DNA of 64,000 bases from Candidatus Altimarinota bacterium (GCA_028714815.1 JAQTLR010000003.1:67099-131098); one strand, 5' to 3'. Shown: positions 9,223 to 19,140, numbered from the stretch's first letter. Translations and numbers: made by a program. Notes: generated by a model from the letters alone, not told the origin.

Positions 9223-11625
9223 CTACGCTCCGATCCGGAAGATGATCTCTTTTTCGATAAATTCCCGGTCCCTCCCGTACTTGAGACGAGAGAGTTCCTT
9301 GTAGGCTCGGGCGAGCATCGGGTCGCCTTTCTCCGTATAGGGATTCACGGGCGTGAGACTGAAAGCGGAACTCGCCTGTCCATCGATACAGAGCCGCATG
9401 ACCGCCTTACGATTATCGATATTCACAAGGTCCTGATTGGAGAACACCGGAGCGAAGTCCTTGGAAATGAATTCCGCATCCTCCGGTCCGATCCGGTAGC
9501 AGATCTTATTCGCCACGTTACCGAAAATAGCATCTTTCAGATTGAGGCTCGATTTGGTCAGGGCATCGGATTTCTGGAGCTGTCCGAGATACTGGTGGGC
9601 GATCACGAGCCCGAGACGGTATTTCCGGGCTTCGGAAAGGATGGATTCGATGGAATCGGTGACATAGTTCTGGAACTCGTCGATATAGAGGAAGAAATCG
9701 CTTCGCTCTTCCTTGGCGACATTCTGGCGTCGCATCGCCGCCATCTGGATCTTGGAAACCATGATGAGCCCAAGAAGGGTGGAGTTGATGTCCCCGAGCG
9801 TCCCCTTAGAAAGATTGATGAAGAGGAGTTTTCTTTGTTGCATGACATCGAATACATCGAAAGAGCTCTTGGTCTGCCCGATGATATTCCGCATCATCGT
9901 ATTGGTGATGAATCCCCCAAATTTCGCCGCGAAATATGGGATGATCTCCCCTTTCTCCCGGTCTCCCATCTTGGCATAGGTAAAATCCCACCAAGCCTTA
10001 ACGATGGGATTTTTGAGCGTACGGCGACGCTCCTTCTGGAAATCCTCATCGGTAAAAAGCCGCATGATGTCCGTAAGAGCACATCCTCCTGGATAATCCA
10101 TGAGTGTCAGGACTCCATTCCGGAAATAATCCTGGATACGAGGACCGAAGATCTCGGGACCGAAAAGCTTGATCATGATATTCATGGCATCTTGCGCCAC
10201 CATCTGTTTCTCGTCATCGGTCGTCGCTTCGAGGATATTGACCCCCATGGGACGGGACATATCCGCCGGATCGAAATAGATCACATCGTCGGCCCGTTCG
10301 CGGGGAACGAAAGGAAGGAGATCAAGCGCGAGCTCTCCGTGCGGATCCATGATACAAGCCCCGTTTCCGAGCTTGAAATCCTGTCTCGCCATTACTTGGA
10401 GCTCTGTGGATTTACCCGTACCCGTCTGTCCGATGATATAGAAATGACGGAAACGGTCCTCGTTCTGGACACGAACCTCCTTTGTCACCCCTTTATAGGT
10501 ATTATATCCGAGGAGAAGCCCTTCATTCGGGAGATTCACCGGCGCTTTCACGATCTTGAAATTCTGCCAACGAATCTCGGGGGTTTTGTTGTATTTGGAA
10601 TGCGGGAAATGGAAAATAGAGGCAATTTCCTCGATATTGAGAACCGATTTTCTGCTGAACGAGAAGGGGAAATGCCGGAAAATGTACTCCCGCATGAACC
10701 CATCCGGATTCGTTTTTTTCTCCGGCTTGAAACCATTTCCCATAGCGATGCTGTATTGGGAAAAAGAGGAAGTGATATTCTTCATCTCCGACTCCACCAT
10801 GTACGCATCATCTCCCGTAGCGATGATGCGTATGACCACCTCGTATCCGGTTTTTTTCCGCTTCTCTTTCATCGTTCCATCTTCATCCTCGCTCTCATGG
10901 GAATCACCCCCCTTCTCCGTATCGTGAGAAGAAAAGAAGATACTTAAAAAAGCACCCAGCCAGGAAATAGGGTTCATGGAGAGCTTCCCTTTTTTGTGTT
11001 TTTCCGTTTTCTTCACCGACTTCTGCCACGTATCCGATATGGGAGAAAGGAGGATCTGGATCGAAGCTGCTTCTTTTTCTCCGAGCTTCCCGAGGGTTGA
11101 GAGAAGCGTATTCATCGGATCGCTCTCGAGTTTCTGGTACGTCTTGATAGGGTAGTGGAACGATTTGGAAAGAACCAACTCCACTCCCTTCACCACCTTT
11201 TTATCCTCAAAGATATCGATCTCTTCCGTCTCATCGATAACCGCATCGCTATAGAAGGCACTGATCTGTTTTTCAATCAGATTCTTGGCTTTTTTCGGAA
11301 CCACGACATAAAAATATATCTCCTGCTTATGTGCCACATATTCCAGAGAGATATAATCCTGACCGAAAAGCTTGGATCTAAGCCCGCCGGAATGGAGCGA
11401 TTTGAGGGAGGAAAGAAGCTGTTCCATGAGACTGATCTGTTCCTTGAAATCCCGAGTCGTCTCTTTCCGTTCATCCTGTTCGCCCTCTTTTTTCGGTATG
11501 AGCACGCGGAGGAATACCATATCGATGGAACGGCGAAAATCTACCCGCCTTTTCGTATAGAGAAATACGGAAAAAAGGCTGATAACAAGGACGATGGGGA
11601 TAATGATGATTTCGTTTAGGGACAT
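9223..11625 (-). CDS. VirD4/TraG-like type IV secretion ATPase
   Basis: 800 aa, ATG 11625 to TAG, no UGA in 800 codons. An N-terminal membrane segment (IIIIPIVLVISLFSVFLY) and a long variable region precede the motor. Walker A is IIGQTGTGKST (about residue 400), followed by MDPHGELALDLL, FINLSKG and Walker B FFLYIDEFQNY, then SEARKYRLGLVIAHQYLGQL. This is the coupling-protein/HerA-FtsK superfamily. Long homologues are widespread in CPR genomes. No relaxase or other T4SS gene is visible here, so the substrate is unknown; DNA or protein transfer at the envelope is a guess. Confidence 0.85.
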   Translation of the reverse strand: MSLNEIIIIPIVLVISLFSVFLYTKRRVDFRRSIDMVFLRVLIPKKEGEQDERKETTRDFKEQISLMEQLLSSLKSLHSGGLRSKLFGQDYISLEYVAHKQEIYFYVVVPKKAKNLIEKQISAFYSDAVIDETEEIDIFEDKKVVKGVELVLSKSFHYPIKTYQKLESDPMNTLLSTLGKLGEKEAASIQILLSPISDTWQKSVKKTEKHKKGKLSMNPISWLGAFLSIFFSSHDTEKGGDSHESEDEDGTMKEKRKKTGYEVVIRIIATGDDAYMVESEMKNITSSFSQYSIAMGNGFKPEKKTNPDGFMREYIFRHFPFSFSRKSVLNIEEIASIFHFPHSKYNKTPEIRWQNFKIVKAPVNLPNEGLLLGYNTYKGVTKEVRVQNEDRFRHFYIIGQTGTGKSTELQVMARQDFKLGNGACIMDPHGELALDLLPFVPRERADDVIYFDPADMSRPMGVNILEATTDDEKQMVAQDAMNIMIKLFGPEIFGPRIQDYFRNGVLTLMDYPGGCALTDIMRLFTDEDFQKERRRTLKNPIVKAWWDFTYAKMGDREKGEIIPYFAAKFGGFITNTMMRNIIGQTKSSFDVFDVMQQRKLLFINLSKGTLGDINSTLLGLIMVSKIQMAAMRRQNVAKEERSDFFLYIDEFQNYVTDSIESILSEARKYRLGLVIAHQYLGQLQKSDALTKSSLNLKDAIFGNVANKICYRIGPEDAEFISKDFAPVFSNQDLVNIDNRKAVMRLCIDGQASSAFSLTPVNPYTEKGDPMLARAYKELSRLKYGRDREFIEKEIIFRIGA

Positions 11626-11696
11626 GGGTTCTGATAAGAATTTTCTTCATTGTATCAGAAAAGCGGAAAAATTCAAAAAGAATTTGTGTTAGCTTC

Positions 11697-13514
11697 CTAG
11701 TTCTTGAGGCAACGAACAGAATAACCAGATGTCCGATTGCTGTCAAGTGTCGTGTATAGTGATGTATAATCGAATGATACGTAAAAGGCATTCATAACAG
11801 AAGGGGAAGACGACCAGTATTGACCATATGACCCCTGATTATAAAGTGCACTGTTTGAATAAAAACGATTCCCTGCCATAGGAATTTTCAGGGTGTTTAC
11901 AAAGGCATATCGATTACTTCCGAGGGTAGTATAGACGGTATTCCATTCTGTCTTGGTCGGCACATGGTAACCAACAGCACATGGTCCCCTGGTGTCAGTC
12001 GCACTCCAATCATACCAGCGAGCAACTCAATCAGATACCGTATCAGTAACAGTTGTCGGCCAAGCAGAGAGAGCAGATGCTCCGCAAGATTGTGTATCGC
12101 GGTTCCAGGTACAGTTATCTGTACTTGCAACTCCTCCGTTATAGTCCCATGCAACATTCTCTCCCCATTGAAAATATTTCCCAGCGGTCGATTCGATTGC
12201 AACAGGAGAGTCGTCTGCACCTGCTTTGGATCCAGTAAATACAATGCTCGCTCCGACATTGCACATAGCCCAGATCTGACCGATTCCTGCCCCCGAACAG
12301 ACGATAATATCCGGGGCAGTACAACCGCTATAGGTAGTGGTTGCTGTGAATGTCGTATTAGCCGTTATGCATGAAGCGAAGGGGTTTGGTGGGGTATATA
12401 TCTCACAATTCGTTCCGCTGTAGTTCGGTTTACAGGCATAGTAACAAGAGTTTCCTGAAATGGTTGTCTGATAGGCAGTATTTACGGAGAGCCCAGTTGT
12501 ATTGGATATGTTCGCATTAGCAGTGACAAGAGTTCCGGTACAAGAGTAGGTGGGAGTTATTAGCGGAGTACTTGTACCGGCACTTCCCCTTAATCAATTC
12601 ACTATCACACTTCCCCCAAGGCTTGCAAGGAGGGTTCCGGAGTTCACATCGGAAAGGGCACTGATAAAGGGTTGGATACTTGGATTCGTAGCGAGAGCGG
12701 TTCCGGAGTAGGCATTGGCTATGTTGGTAGCAAAGACTTGCTGTTCAGTTGCAATGGATGGAAGGGATCCGGAGCAGTACACGATGGGATTGTTCGTTTC
12801 GGTGAGGCTCGGTTTGAAAGGGGTTCCGGAAAGTTTTCCTTTGTGGATAAGGAGAGATCCGGAAAGAAGATTGTTTGTCTCAAGGGCGATGGTTTGGTTT
12901 GCCGATCCAGTATTGGTGATGATGGAGGGAAGAGCAAGGATGCAGGTAGTGGTACCAGTCTGCGTCTTGGCGACCACTCCGTTGTAGTTCCCTTTGATAT
13001 AGGAGAGGATAGGATTACCAGAAGCCGCATTGGCTTGGTCGATGATATCGTTCCGGTATGCTATACTATCTCCTTCCCAGTCAGTCTTGATCTGGTAGGC
13101 ATTTCCATAGGCGAGCTTGGAGTAGGTGTATTCTTTGGAAGCAATGAGAGGATCGGTGGGTTTCTTGTTCATCTTGGCTCCTACGGAAGAGAGGATGTTG
13201 ATGACGGAGTCCCCGATGGTTCCTTGGGTCCAGATGATCCCTCCGGAGTAGGTGATGGTGAAAGGGTTATCGGGAGTGGGGTAGGAACCGGTTTTGATGG
13301 AGGCGATATCGAGACCTTTGGAGAGATTGGTGAGATCGGATACCCGGGAAGAATCCCGGGCATTCCCGGAGTATCCGGAAAGACTCATGAAGGCGATAGT
13401 CCCGAGGATGACGAGGATAGTGATAACGACGATGAGTTCGACGAGGGTGAAGCCGTGAGAGCGAAGGGATTTTGGTTTAGGAAAAATTATATCAGTATTT
13501 TTTGTAAGCTTCAT
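11697..13514 (-). CDS. Type IV pilin-like protein with C-terminal FISUMP-like domain
   Basis: 605 aa, ATG 13514 to TAG, with two UGA codons (12591-12593 zone and 12027-12029). The prepilin signal is RSHG-FTLVELIVVITI: Gly at -1 and Glu at +5. The middle is a Ser/Thr/Gly-rich repeat-like region with EGF-like Cys spacing (CYYACKPNYSGTNCE). The C-terminus (GYHVPTKTEWN, then YWSSS, GYSVRCLKN) matches the Fibrobacter-type major paralogous (FISUMP) domain. Such pilin fusions display a binding domain on a pilus. Probably an adhesive pilin. Confidence 0.85.
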
Positions 13515-13681
13515 AATGAAGAAAGGGTAAGAGAAGGAAAAAGAATGAGAAGATTATATTAGAAAAAAAGGGGGATGCAAGAAATTTTTGTGCTCTCATA
13601 CAAGCCTATCTTCCTAAAAGCAGTTGATTTTTTATGTTTTATCCTATACTTACACGAAATATCTGTCAATAACCATGGAAA

Positions 13682-14431
13682 ATGAATAAAAATCTCATGC
13701 AAATCCTCTCCTCTCTCGCTCTTGCTGACATGAAAAACACAACGAAGGATATCCTCCGGAACTATGAACAGAAGGGGTATTGCATCGTGCATTTCTTGTA
13801 TTTTGCCAATATCATCCTCAACAAGCTCGATAGGGAGGATGTTAGATCCGAAAAGAAAGAAGCTCTCTCGGAAGCGCTTCTTTCTGGGGATTTTCTTCTC
13901 CCCGATGGGATCGCGCTCAGGCTTCTCTATAAGAAACATTTTAGGAAAGAACTCCCGAATCTGAATGGTACGGATTTCCTCCCCTATTTTCTCTCACATC
14001 TCCCGAAAGGGAAAAAAGCGGAGATACTGCTCTACGGAGCAACCGATGAAGCGGTCCGGAAATCTGCCGCATACATAGAAGAAACCTTTGGATATCCTGT
14101 CTTATACGCTCAGGATGGCTTCAAAGAACTCGATTGGAGCAGAGTACCACCAAGACAAGATGGTGTCATCCGGATACTTCTCGTCGGACGAGGAAGCCCC
14201 CTGCAGGAAATCTGGACCGAAAACAATAGAGAAAAGATCGAGACAATGAGGTGCCTGGTCTTCACGGTCGGCGGTCTCCTGGATTTCTGGTCAGGAACCG
14301 AGAAGCGTGCCCCGGTATGGATGCGGAAAATGAAAATAGAATGGCTCTATCGAGCACTTTCCAATCCGAAAAAGAATTTCAAAAAAACGCTCGTGAGCCT
14401 CCGCTTGATACAATTCTTGATAAAAAAATAA
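13682..14431 (+). CDS. WecG/TagA/CpsF-family glycosyltransferase (GT26)
   Basis: 249 aa, ATG 13682 to TAA, no UGA. Diagnostic stretches: LLPDGIALRLLYK, NGTDFLPYF, ILLYGATDEAVRKSA, ILLVGRGSPLQEIW, VGGLLDFWSGTEKRAPVWM and IEWLYRAL, all in family order. These enzymes add N-acetylmannosamine(uronate) or similar sugars to polyprenyl-linked precursors in wall teichoic acid or capsule synthesis. The product here would be an envelope glycan. Upstream, TTGATT (13624) and TATACT (13645) could be a promoter. Confidence 0.9.
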   Translation: MNKNLMQILSSLALADMKNTTKDILRNYEQKGYCIVHFLYFANIILNKLDREDVRSEKKEALSEALLSGDFLLPDGIALRLLYKKHFRKELPNLNGTDFLPYFLSHLPKGKKAEILLYGATDEAVRKSAAYIEETFGYPVLYAQDGFKELDWSRVPPRQDGVIRILLVGRGSPLQEIWTENNREKIETMRCLVFTVGGLLDFWSGTEKRAPVWMRKMKIEWLYRALSNPKKNFKKTLVSLRLIQFLIKK

Positions 14432-14449
14432 TCCCGCGGGATTATTTTT
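14424..14449. terminator. Bidirectional terminator
   Basis: Perfect palindrome AAAAATAATCCCG / CGGGATTATTTTT between the glycosyltransferase and rlmN stops, overlapping both. Confidence 0.8.
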
Positions 14450-15488
14450 CTTCCTGTTCTTTGAGGGCGAGTTGTCCGCAGGCTGCATCGATATCGTCCC
14501 CCATGGTGTGTCGGATGGTAGAAGGGACACCGGCCGCTTCGAGCGTATCTTGGAATTTCTTGATCATGATCTTCGAGGTCGGCAACATCTTCGAATCGGA
14601 GCTTCCCTCTCCCGGATTATAGGGGATGAAATTCACATGTGCCAGTCGTCCGCGAAGCAGGTCGGCAAGCGCTTTCGCATACTCCGGACGATCGGTGAGC
14701 CCATTGATCATGATGTACTCGTAGAATATCCGCTTATTGGTCTTGGCTACATACGCATCGAGCGCCTCCATGAGCTTATCCAATGGATAGGTCTGCTCGA
14801 CCGGCATGATGGCACGACGGGCCTCATCGGTCGGAGCATGAAGCGAGATAGCAAGGGAAACCTGAGGGAAATCCTCAGCGATTTTCTGTATCCCCGGGAC
14901 GATCCCGCAAGTGGAAACCGTGATGCGACGGCTCGAAAGATCGAGCTTTTTCTGGGCGGAAGCGATTTCTATCGAACGTTTCACATTTTCGTAGTTCAGG
15001 AACGGTTCTCCCATCCCCATATAGACGATATTCCGGAGCTTTTTATCCTCCTTCGCGAGATGGTGCACCGCAATCATTATCTGTTCGACGATCTCGGTAA
15101 AATCGAGATTCCTCGTAAGCCCGAGCTTCCCGGTCGCACAGAAGCTACATGCCATCGGGCACCCGACCTGGCAGGAGACGCAGAGGGTATTCCGCCCCGA
15201 ACGATGCCGCATGATAACCGCTTCGAGAAACTTGGAGTCATGGGTCTCGATCAGGAACTTGGTCGTCTGCCCATCGTCCGAAGTGACGGCGGACTTCACT
15301 TTCAGAGACGTGAAATAACAGGCGGTTTTGAGGAGGTCACGGAGTTCTTTCGGGATGGTCGTCATGGCGTCGAAATCGCACACGAGATCCTTGTAGATCG
15401 CGTGCTCTATCTGCGCATACCGGAAATTCTTATGTCCGTGCTCCAGAAGGAATGCCTTGAGTTTGGTTTCGTCGTAGATGGAAAACAT
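14442..15488 (-). CDS. rlmN: RlmN, dual-specificity 23S rRNA/tRNA adenine C2 methyltransferase
   Basis: 348 aa, ATG 15488 to TAA, no UGA. Radical SAM cluster motif CPMACSFCATG, the upstream CVSCQVGC, SLHAPTDEARRAIMP, YEYIMINGLTD and the C-terminal catalytic Cys (DAACGQL) are all present. RlmN methylates A2503 of 23S rRNA and A37 of some tRNAs. An in-frame TTG at 15518 would lie inside the upstream terminator, so the ATG is preferred. Confidence 0.95.
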   Translation of the reverse strand: MFSIYDETKLKAFLLEHGHKNFRYAQIEHAIYKDLVCDFDAMTTIPKELRDLLKTACYFTSLKVKSAVTSDDGQTTKFLIETHDSKFLEAVIMRHRSGRNTLCVSCQVGCPMACSFCATGKLGLTRNLDFTEIVEQIMIAVHHLAKEDKKLRNIVYMGMGEPFLNYENVKRSIEIASAQKKLDLSSRRITVSTCGIVPGIQKIAEDFPQVSLAISLHAPTDEARRAIMPVEQTYPLDKLMEALDAYVAKTNKRIFYEYIMINGLTDRPEYAKALADLLRGRLAHVNFIPYNPGEGSSDSKMLPTSKIMIKKFQDTLEAAGVPSTIRHTMGDDIDAACGQLALKEQEEK

Positions 15489-15515
15489 AGAAAGAAAATG
15501 ATAGACTAGAGAAAA

Positions 15516-15541
15516 CAAAAGTCGGAAGAGTCCGACTTTTG
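15516..15541 (-). terminator. Terminator downstream of the DUF212 gene
   Basis: CAAAAGTCGGA-agag-TCCGACTTTTG stem-loop with T-run, between the DUF212-family gene and rlmN. Confidence 0.75.
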
Positions 15542-15558
15542 TAAAGTAGAGAAAAAAA

Positions 15559-15984
15559 TTAGATATTCATCAACACTATGGCAACAATTATTCCGATGAT
15601 ACTTCCCGCAAAGGCCTCTTCCGGAAGATGCCCGATAGATTCATTGAAATTGTAGTCTCTTGATGTCTCCTTATTGCATTTGAGTTGGTTGAGCGCTTTC
15701 GCATGGAGACCCGCCTCGAATCGAACATTGATCGCATCGTAGATGATGATCATAGAGAATACGAGAGCGATGGTGAAAATGTCGGAAAAAACCCCATACT
15801 TGATCCCGAGAGCGGTCGTGATGCTCGTAACCAGAGCGCTATGCACGCTTGGCATCCCACCGGAACCAAGCGTCTGTCTGACAGAGAAGCTCCTGGTATG
15901 GAGTCCGTAAACCCCCTTGAGGGTTACCGCAGTAACCCAAGAGAGGATAGGGATAAGTATAATATAATGAGCAAAAAAGTTCAT
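15559..15984 (-). CDS. Divergent PAP2 (DUF212) family membrane protein
   Basis: 141 aa, ATG 15984 to TAA. Family motifs: GGMPSVHSALVTSITTALG, YDAINVRFEAGLHAKALN and SIGHLPEEAFAGSIIGI, with four membrane segments. The divergent PAP2 family resembles acid phosphatase/vanadium peroxidase folds and may dephosphorylate polyprenyl phosphates; activity is unproven. It lies 12 bp downstream of greA. Confidence 0.9.
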   Translation of the reverse strand: MNFFAHYIILIPILSWVTAVTLKGVYGLHTRSFSVRQTLGSGGMPSVHSALVTSITTALGIKYGVFSDIFTIALVFSMIIIYDAINVRFEAGLHAKALNQLKCNKETSRDYNFNESIGHLPEEAFAGSIIGIIVAIVLMNI

Positions 15985-15996
15985 GGTTTGGAAGGA

Positions 15997-16473
15997 TTAT
16001 TTTATTTCTACGATTTTGTACTCGAAGGCACCGGATCCCGCTTGCCCTTTTGCTATATCTCCCGCCTGTTTTCCGATAAGGGCTCTTCCGATAGGAGATT
16101 CATTAGAAAGCTTGTTTTCAAAAATATCGGACTCCGTAGAACCGACGATGCGGAAAGTTTCTTTTTTATTCCCTTCCATAGAAACGATGGTTACAAGACT
16201 TCCGACATTTACCCCCGCCACTTTCTTGCTTGCTTTCTTGGTATCGATAATCTCATGATTCTTCATGATTTCTTCAAGTTCGAGAATACGGATCTCGAGT
16301 TGTGCCTGTTCACTCCGAGCATCTTCATATTCGGAGTTTTCGGAAAGATCCCCATAAGATATCGCCTCTTTGAGTTTCGCAGCAACTTCTACACGGCGAA
16401 CTTCTTTCAGATTCTTCAGTTCTTCTTGGAATTCGAGAAGTCCTTCTTTGGTAAGGAGTGTTACTTTTGACAT
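15997..16473 (-). CDS. greA: Transcription elongation factor GreA
   Basis: 158 aa, ATG 16473 to TAA, the usual GreA length, no UGA. The N-terminal coiled coil holds the acidic tip motif SYGDLSENSEYEDA. The C-terminal FKBP-like domain contains SPIGRALIGKQAGD. GreA rescues backtracked RNA polymerase by stimulating transcript cleavage. Confidence 0.97.
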   Translation of the reverse strand: MSKVTLLTKEGLLEFQEELKNLKEVRRVEVAAKLKEAISYGDLSENSEYEDARSEQAQLEIRILELEEIMKNHEIIDTKKASKKVAGVNVGSLVTIVSMEGNKKETFRIVGSTESDIFENKLSNESPIGRALIGKQAGDIAKGQAGSGAFEYKIVEIK

Positions 16474-16511
16474 AAAAACAAGGGTAAAAATAATAAAATG
16501 TAAGTAAATTT

Positions 16512-16607
16512 GTCGTTACGAGGAACGAAGCAATCCAGATCAATTATTCCATATTTTTTAGAAGAGGCATATTTTAATCTGGATCGCCACGCTACGCTCG
16601 CGATGAC
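16512..16607. repeat. REP/MITE-like palindromic element
   Basis: Ends are GTCGTTACGAG and CTCGCGATGAC, with inner arms AATCCAGAT and ATCTGGAT around an AT-rich core. The pattern GAGGAACGAAGCAATCC...GGATCGCCACG...CGCTCGCGATGAC is the widespread short palindromic repeat found between genes in many bacteria. It ends 4 bp before the stop of the next gene. Confidence 0.75.
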
Positions 16608-16611
16608 GGTG

Positions 16612-17352
16612 CTATTTGTTCTTCAAGAGCATTTTCTTGAAGATCGGGTAATAACTCTTCGGCACTTCGACACCAATAGCCCGACCCTCGAGGGCAGTTA
16701 CGAACCGTATAGTCGTGTCTTTCGGATCTTTTTTTGTAGGATTCAGGAAGAAAGTATATCAAAAGAATTGGTCTGTTTCATTGAGGGTGTACACACTGCT
16801 TGCAAGCTTCATATTCAGCAAGATATCATCATATGTATCATTGAAAGCATAGATTCTTATTTTCTTTTTCTCGTCGGAGTAGGTGTTATATAGTATCTTC
16901 CCCATGATCCGTATCCCGAAAAATCAGGGATTCTCAATTTTCTTCACTATCACTTCCGGCATGATCTTCGCGAGAAAGAGTCAAGAAAGAGGGATGTCCG
17001 GATCTTTTGGGATCTCCTCCTCCTTTGGAGCGATGGTCCCGGAAGTGGAGCCTATGGAACCGGTTCCCGCATCTGTTGTTCCGCTCATGCTCACGGAACC
17101 CGAACCGACGCTCTTCATTTCGCTCAGCGATTCTATATGTTTATCGATGCGATCCAGCGATTCCGCCAAACGCGCGCTTTCTGTTTTTTTCTCCTCTATC
17201 CGCTGAACATCCAAAGTCTTTTCTCCGACAGGAAAGATATCGGCCCGTATCTTTACCAAAGCGCTTCTGTATACAGGAAGCGAAAAAGAAAGAGCGATAT
17301 TGAGAACAAAAATCGTAACGAGAGCGGTAAGGATATACGAAAAAACACGCAT
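16612..17352 (-). CDS. Membrane-anchored protein of unknown function
   Basis: 246 aa, ATG 17352 to TAG. Three UGA codons are read as Gly (after DIPLS, after KIENP, after DQFF). One N-terminal transmembrane segment (ILTALVTIFVLNIALSF), a coiled-coil-like stretch (VQRIEEKKTESARLAESLDRIDKHIESL), a Ser/Thr/Gly linker, then a globular C-terminal domain. No family recognised. It is 49 bp downstream of nusG, where rplK often sits. Confidence 0.7.
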
Positions 17353-17401
17353 ATGGAAACGAACGGATTACTATACCAAAAACAAAAACATCCGAAGTTT
17401 T

Positions 17402-17956
17402 TTATTTCTTCGGTTTCACTCCCGTAAAATCGATCTCTACCGGAGTATCACGACCGAGGATGTTGATCTCCACTTTCACGAGACCTTTTTCTTCATTGAT
17501 TTCCATGATCTTCCCTTCGCTTCCCTCGAACGCACCGCTCTTAATGATGACGAATTCTCCGACCTGGAGTTTGATGGTGAAAGCGGCATTCTTTTCTGTA
17601 AGCGCTCCTTTCAGTTGATCAAGCTCCGCACCGCTCACAGGGACTGGGATAGTACCCGCTCCGAGAAACCCGGTGACATTCGGGGTATTCCGGACGATAT
17701 ACCAACTCTCGTTGGTAACCACCATCTTTACGAGGATATATCCAGGGAAGATATTTTTCTGTTTCGTAACCTTTTCCCCGTTAGCACGGACCGTGATGGT
17801 ATCATGGGTGGGAACGAAAACTTCGAGGATATGGTTTTCGAGATTGAATGCCTCCCGACGTTGCATGAGCGACGATCGGACATTTTCTTCCGTTCCGGAA
17901 ATAACACGGATAACATACCATTCGCCTTTGGGGGCGGTATTCATACTATCAAACAT
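17402..17956 (-). CDS. nusG: Transcription termination/antitermination factor NusG
   Basis: 184 aa, ATG 17956 to TAA (an internal ATG five codons later is possible), no UGA. NGN domain: EWYVIRVISGTEENV, FPGYILVKMVVTNESWYIVRNTPNVTGFLG. KOW domain: GEFVIIKSGAFEGSEGKI. NusG binds RNA polymerase and couples transcription to translation or Rho. It follows secE directly, the conserved secE-nusG order. Confidence 0.96.
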   Translation of the reverse strand: MFDSMNTAPKGEWYVIRVISGTEENVRSSLMQRREAFNLENHILEVFVPTHDTITVRANGEKVTKQKNIFPGYILVKMVVTNESWYIVRNTPNVTGFLGAGTIPVPVSGAELDQLKGALTEKNAAFTIKLQVGEFVIIKSGAFEGSEGKIMEINEEKGLVKVEINILGRDTPVEIDFTGVKPKK

Positions 17957-17983
17957 ACACGTAAAATGCGAGAGGGGATAAAA

Positions 17984-18283
17984 TTATTTTGCCGGAGTTA
18001 CGGGAGTTTTCACCGGAGTTACAGGAGCAGTGGTTGTCTTGACATTGTCCAACTTCAGATCTCCGGCTGGAGCTGCGGTTGTTGTGGGATTGCTCGAAGT
18101 GGACGGAGCGAGTTTTTCCTTAGCAGTAAAAAGCCCAGTGGAAAAAATGGTTCCAACGATAAAGAGGAATACAGTCAGAATGGTGATCATAGAGACCACT
18201 GTGACGAAGTATTTCTTGGTTTCTTCTGGAGTCGGCCAAACGATGTGGTCGAATTCCTTCATGGATTCTTTTATAAAAGACAT
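17984..18283 (-). CDS. secE: Preprotein translocase subunit SecE
   Basis: 99 aa, ATG 18283 to TAA. The amphipathic cytoplasmic helix and conserved WPTPEETKKYFVTV are followed by one membrane segment (ILTVFLFIVGTIFSTGLF). An unusual Thr/Pro/Ala-rich tail of about 45 residues extends past the typical bacterial C-terminus. It stabilises SecY in the membrane. First gene of the secE-nusG pair. Confidence 0.92.
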   Translation of the reverse strand: MSFIKESMKEFDHIVWPTPEETKKYFVTVVSMITILTVFLFIVGTIFSTGLFTAKEKLAPSTSSNPTTTAAPAGDLKLDNVKTTTAPVTPVKTPVTPAK

Positions 18284-18375
18284 AAAGACACGTTACAATA
18301 TAGGATACGACGCGCGTATGCGGGGGATTATATGAAAAAGCGGACATTAGTCAAAAGAAAAAGACCTCACATATA

Positions 18376-19026
18376 TTAGGTATGTTCTGAGGTCGCGAGA
18401 AACAGCCCGAATACCCGCTTGGCGCCGTTTTTTCTCAAAAGTCCGGCACATTCGTTGGCGGTGGAACCGGTGGAAATGACATCATCGACGAGGATGATAT
18501 CTTTCCCTTTGATGGTTGTCAGGTATTTCTTACGGAAAGAAAAGCTGTTCCGGACATTCCGGAGACGCTCCGATCTACCGAGCTTCGCCTGGTGCTTCGT
18601 GAGACGGGATTTCCGGAGAAGATCCTTGAAGGTATTCCCTCCCTGCTTCGCGATCCCCTTCGCGAGAAGTTCCGAATGGTTGTACCCGCGTTTCAGGCGC
18701 GAAAAGAAATGGAGCGGCACCGTCGTGATGATAGCATCCCTGTCCACATTTTCCAGACAAAAAAGCTCGAAACATTCCAGGAGTTTCGGGAGAAGGATAT
18801 TCTTTTTTTCCTGCTTGGAATAATATTTGTATGCCTCGAGCTCGGTTTTCAGCTCGTCCGTGTATTCCAAAGCCACGAATGCCCCATCGAGGTGCCAGTA
18901 GTCTCACAAACCCTCTTTGTAGTTGGGATTCTTGTCGACGAAAAGTTCCTGGAATATGATGGGCTCCTCAGGGAGAAGGAAGATGTGGGAGAGGAACTGT
19001 TGTATCCGAGAGAAGGGATGTATCAT
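18376..19026 (-). CDS. comF: ComF-family phosphoribosyltransferase-like protein
   Basis: 216 aa from ATG 19026 to TAA. UGA at 18904-18906 is Gly (KEGL-Gly-DYWH). The PRTase signature DIILVDDVISTGSTANECA is preceded by VPLHFFSRLKRGYNHSELLA and LTKHQAKLGRSERLRNV. The N-terminal Cys4 zinc finger of Firmicutes ComFC is absent. ComF helps natural transformation; the exact reaction is unknown. A TTG start at 19089 is possible but less likely. Confidence 0.88.
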
Positions 19027-19112
19027 AGGAGATAGAAAGTGAGACGAATCATATTTTTGCAAGTATACGGATTTTCCCGAATACTTCAAACAAGAGTGTC
19101 CACCCTTTTTTG

Positions 19113-19140
19113 TTGCAATATCCCAAAAAAGCGGTAGAAT
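19113..19140 (+). promoter_or_regulatory. Candidate promoter for the lectin-like surface protein
   Basis: TTGCAA (19113-19118) and TAGAAT (19135-19140), 16-bp spacer, about 47 bp before the ATG at 19187. Sequence match only. Confidence 0.45.

Noticed and set aside
9166-10947. 593-codon open frame on the plus strand
   Set aside because: Antisense to the VirD4-like ATPase with Walker motifs; composition rich in His/Arg/Ile as typical of shadows.
12672-13562. 296-codon Gly/Asp-rich plus-strand frame
   Set aside because: Antisense to the FISUMP-type pilin, whose prepilin signal is clear.
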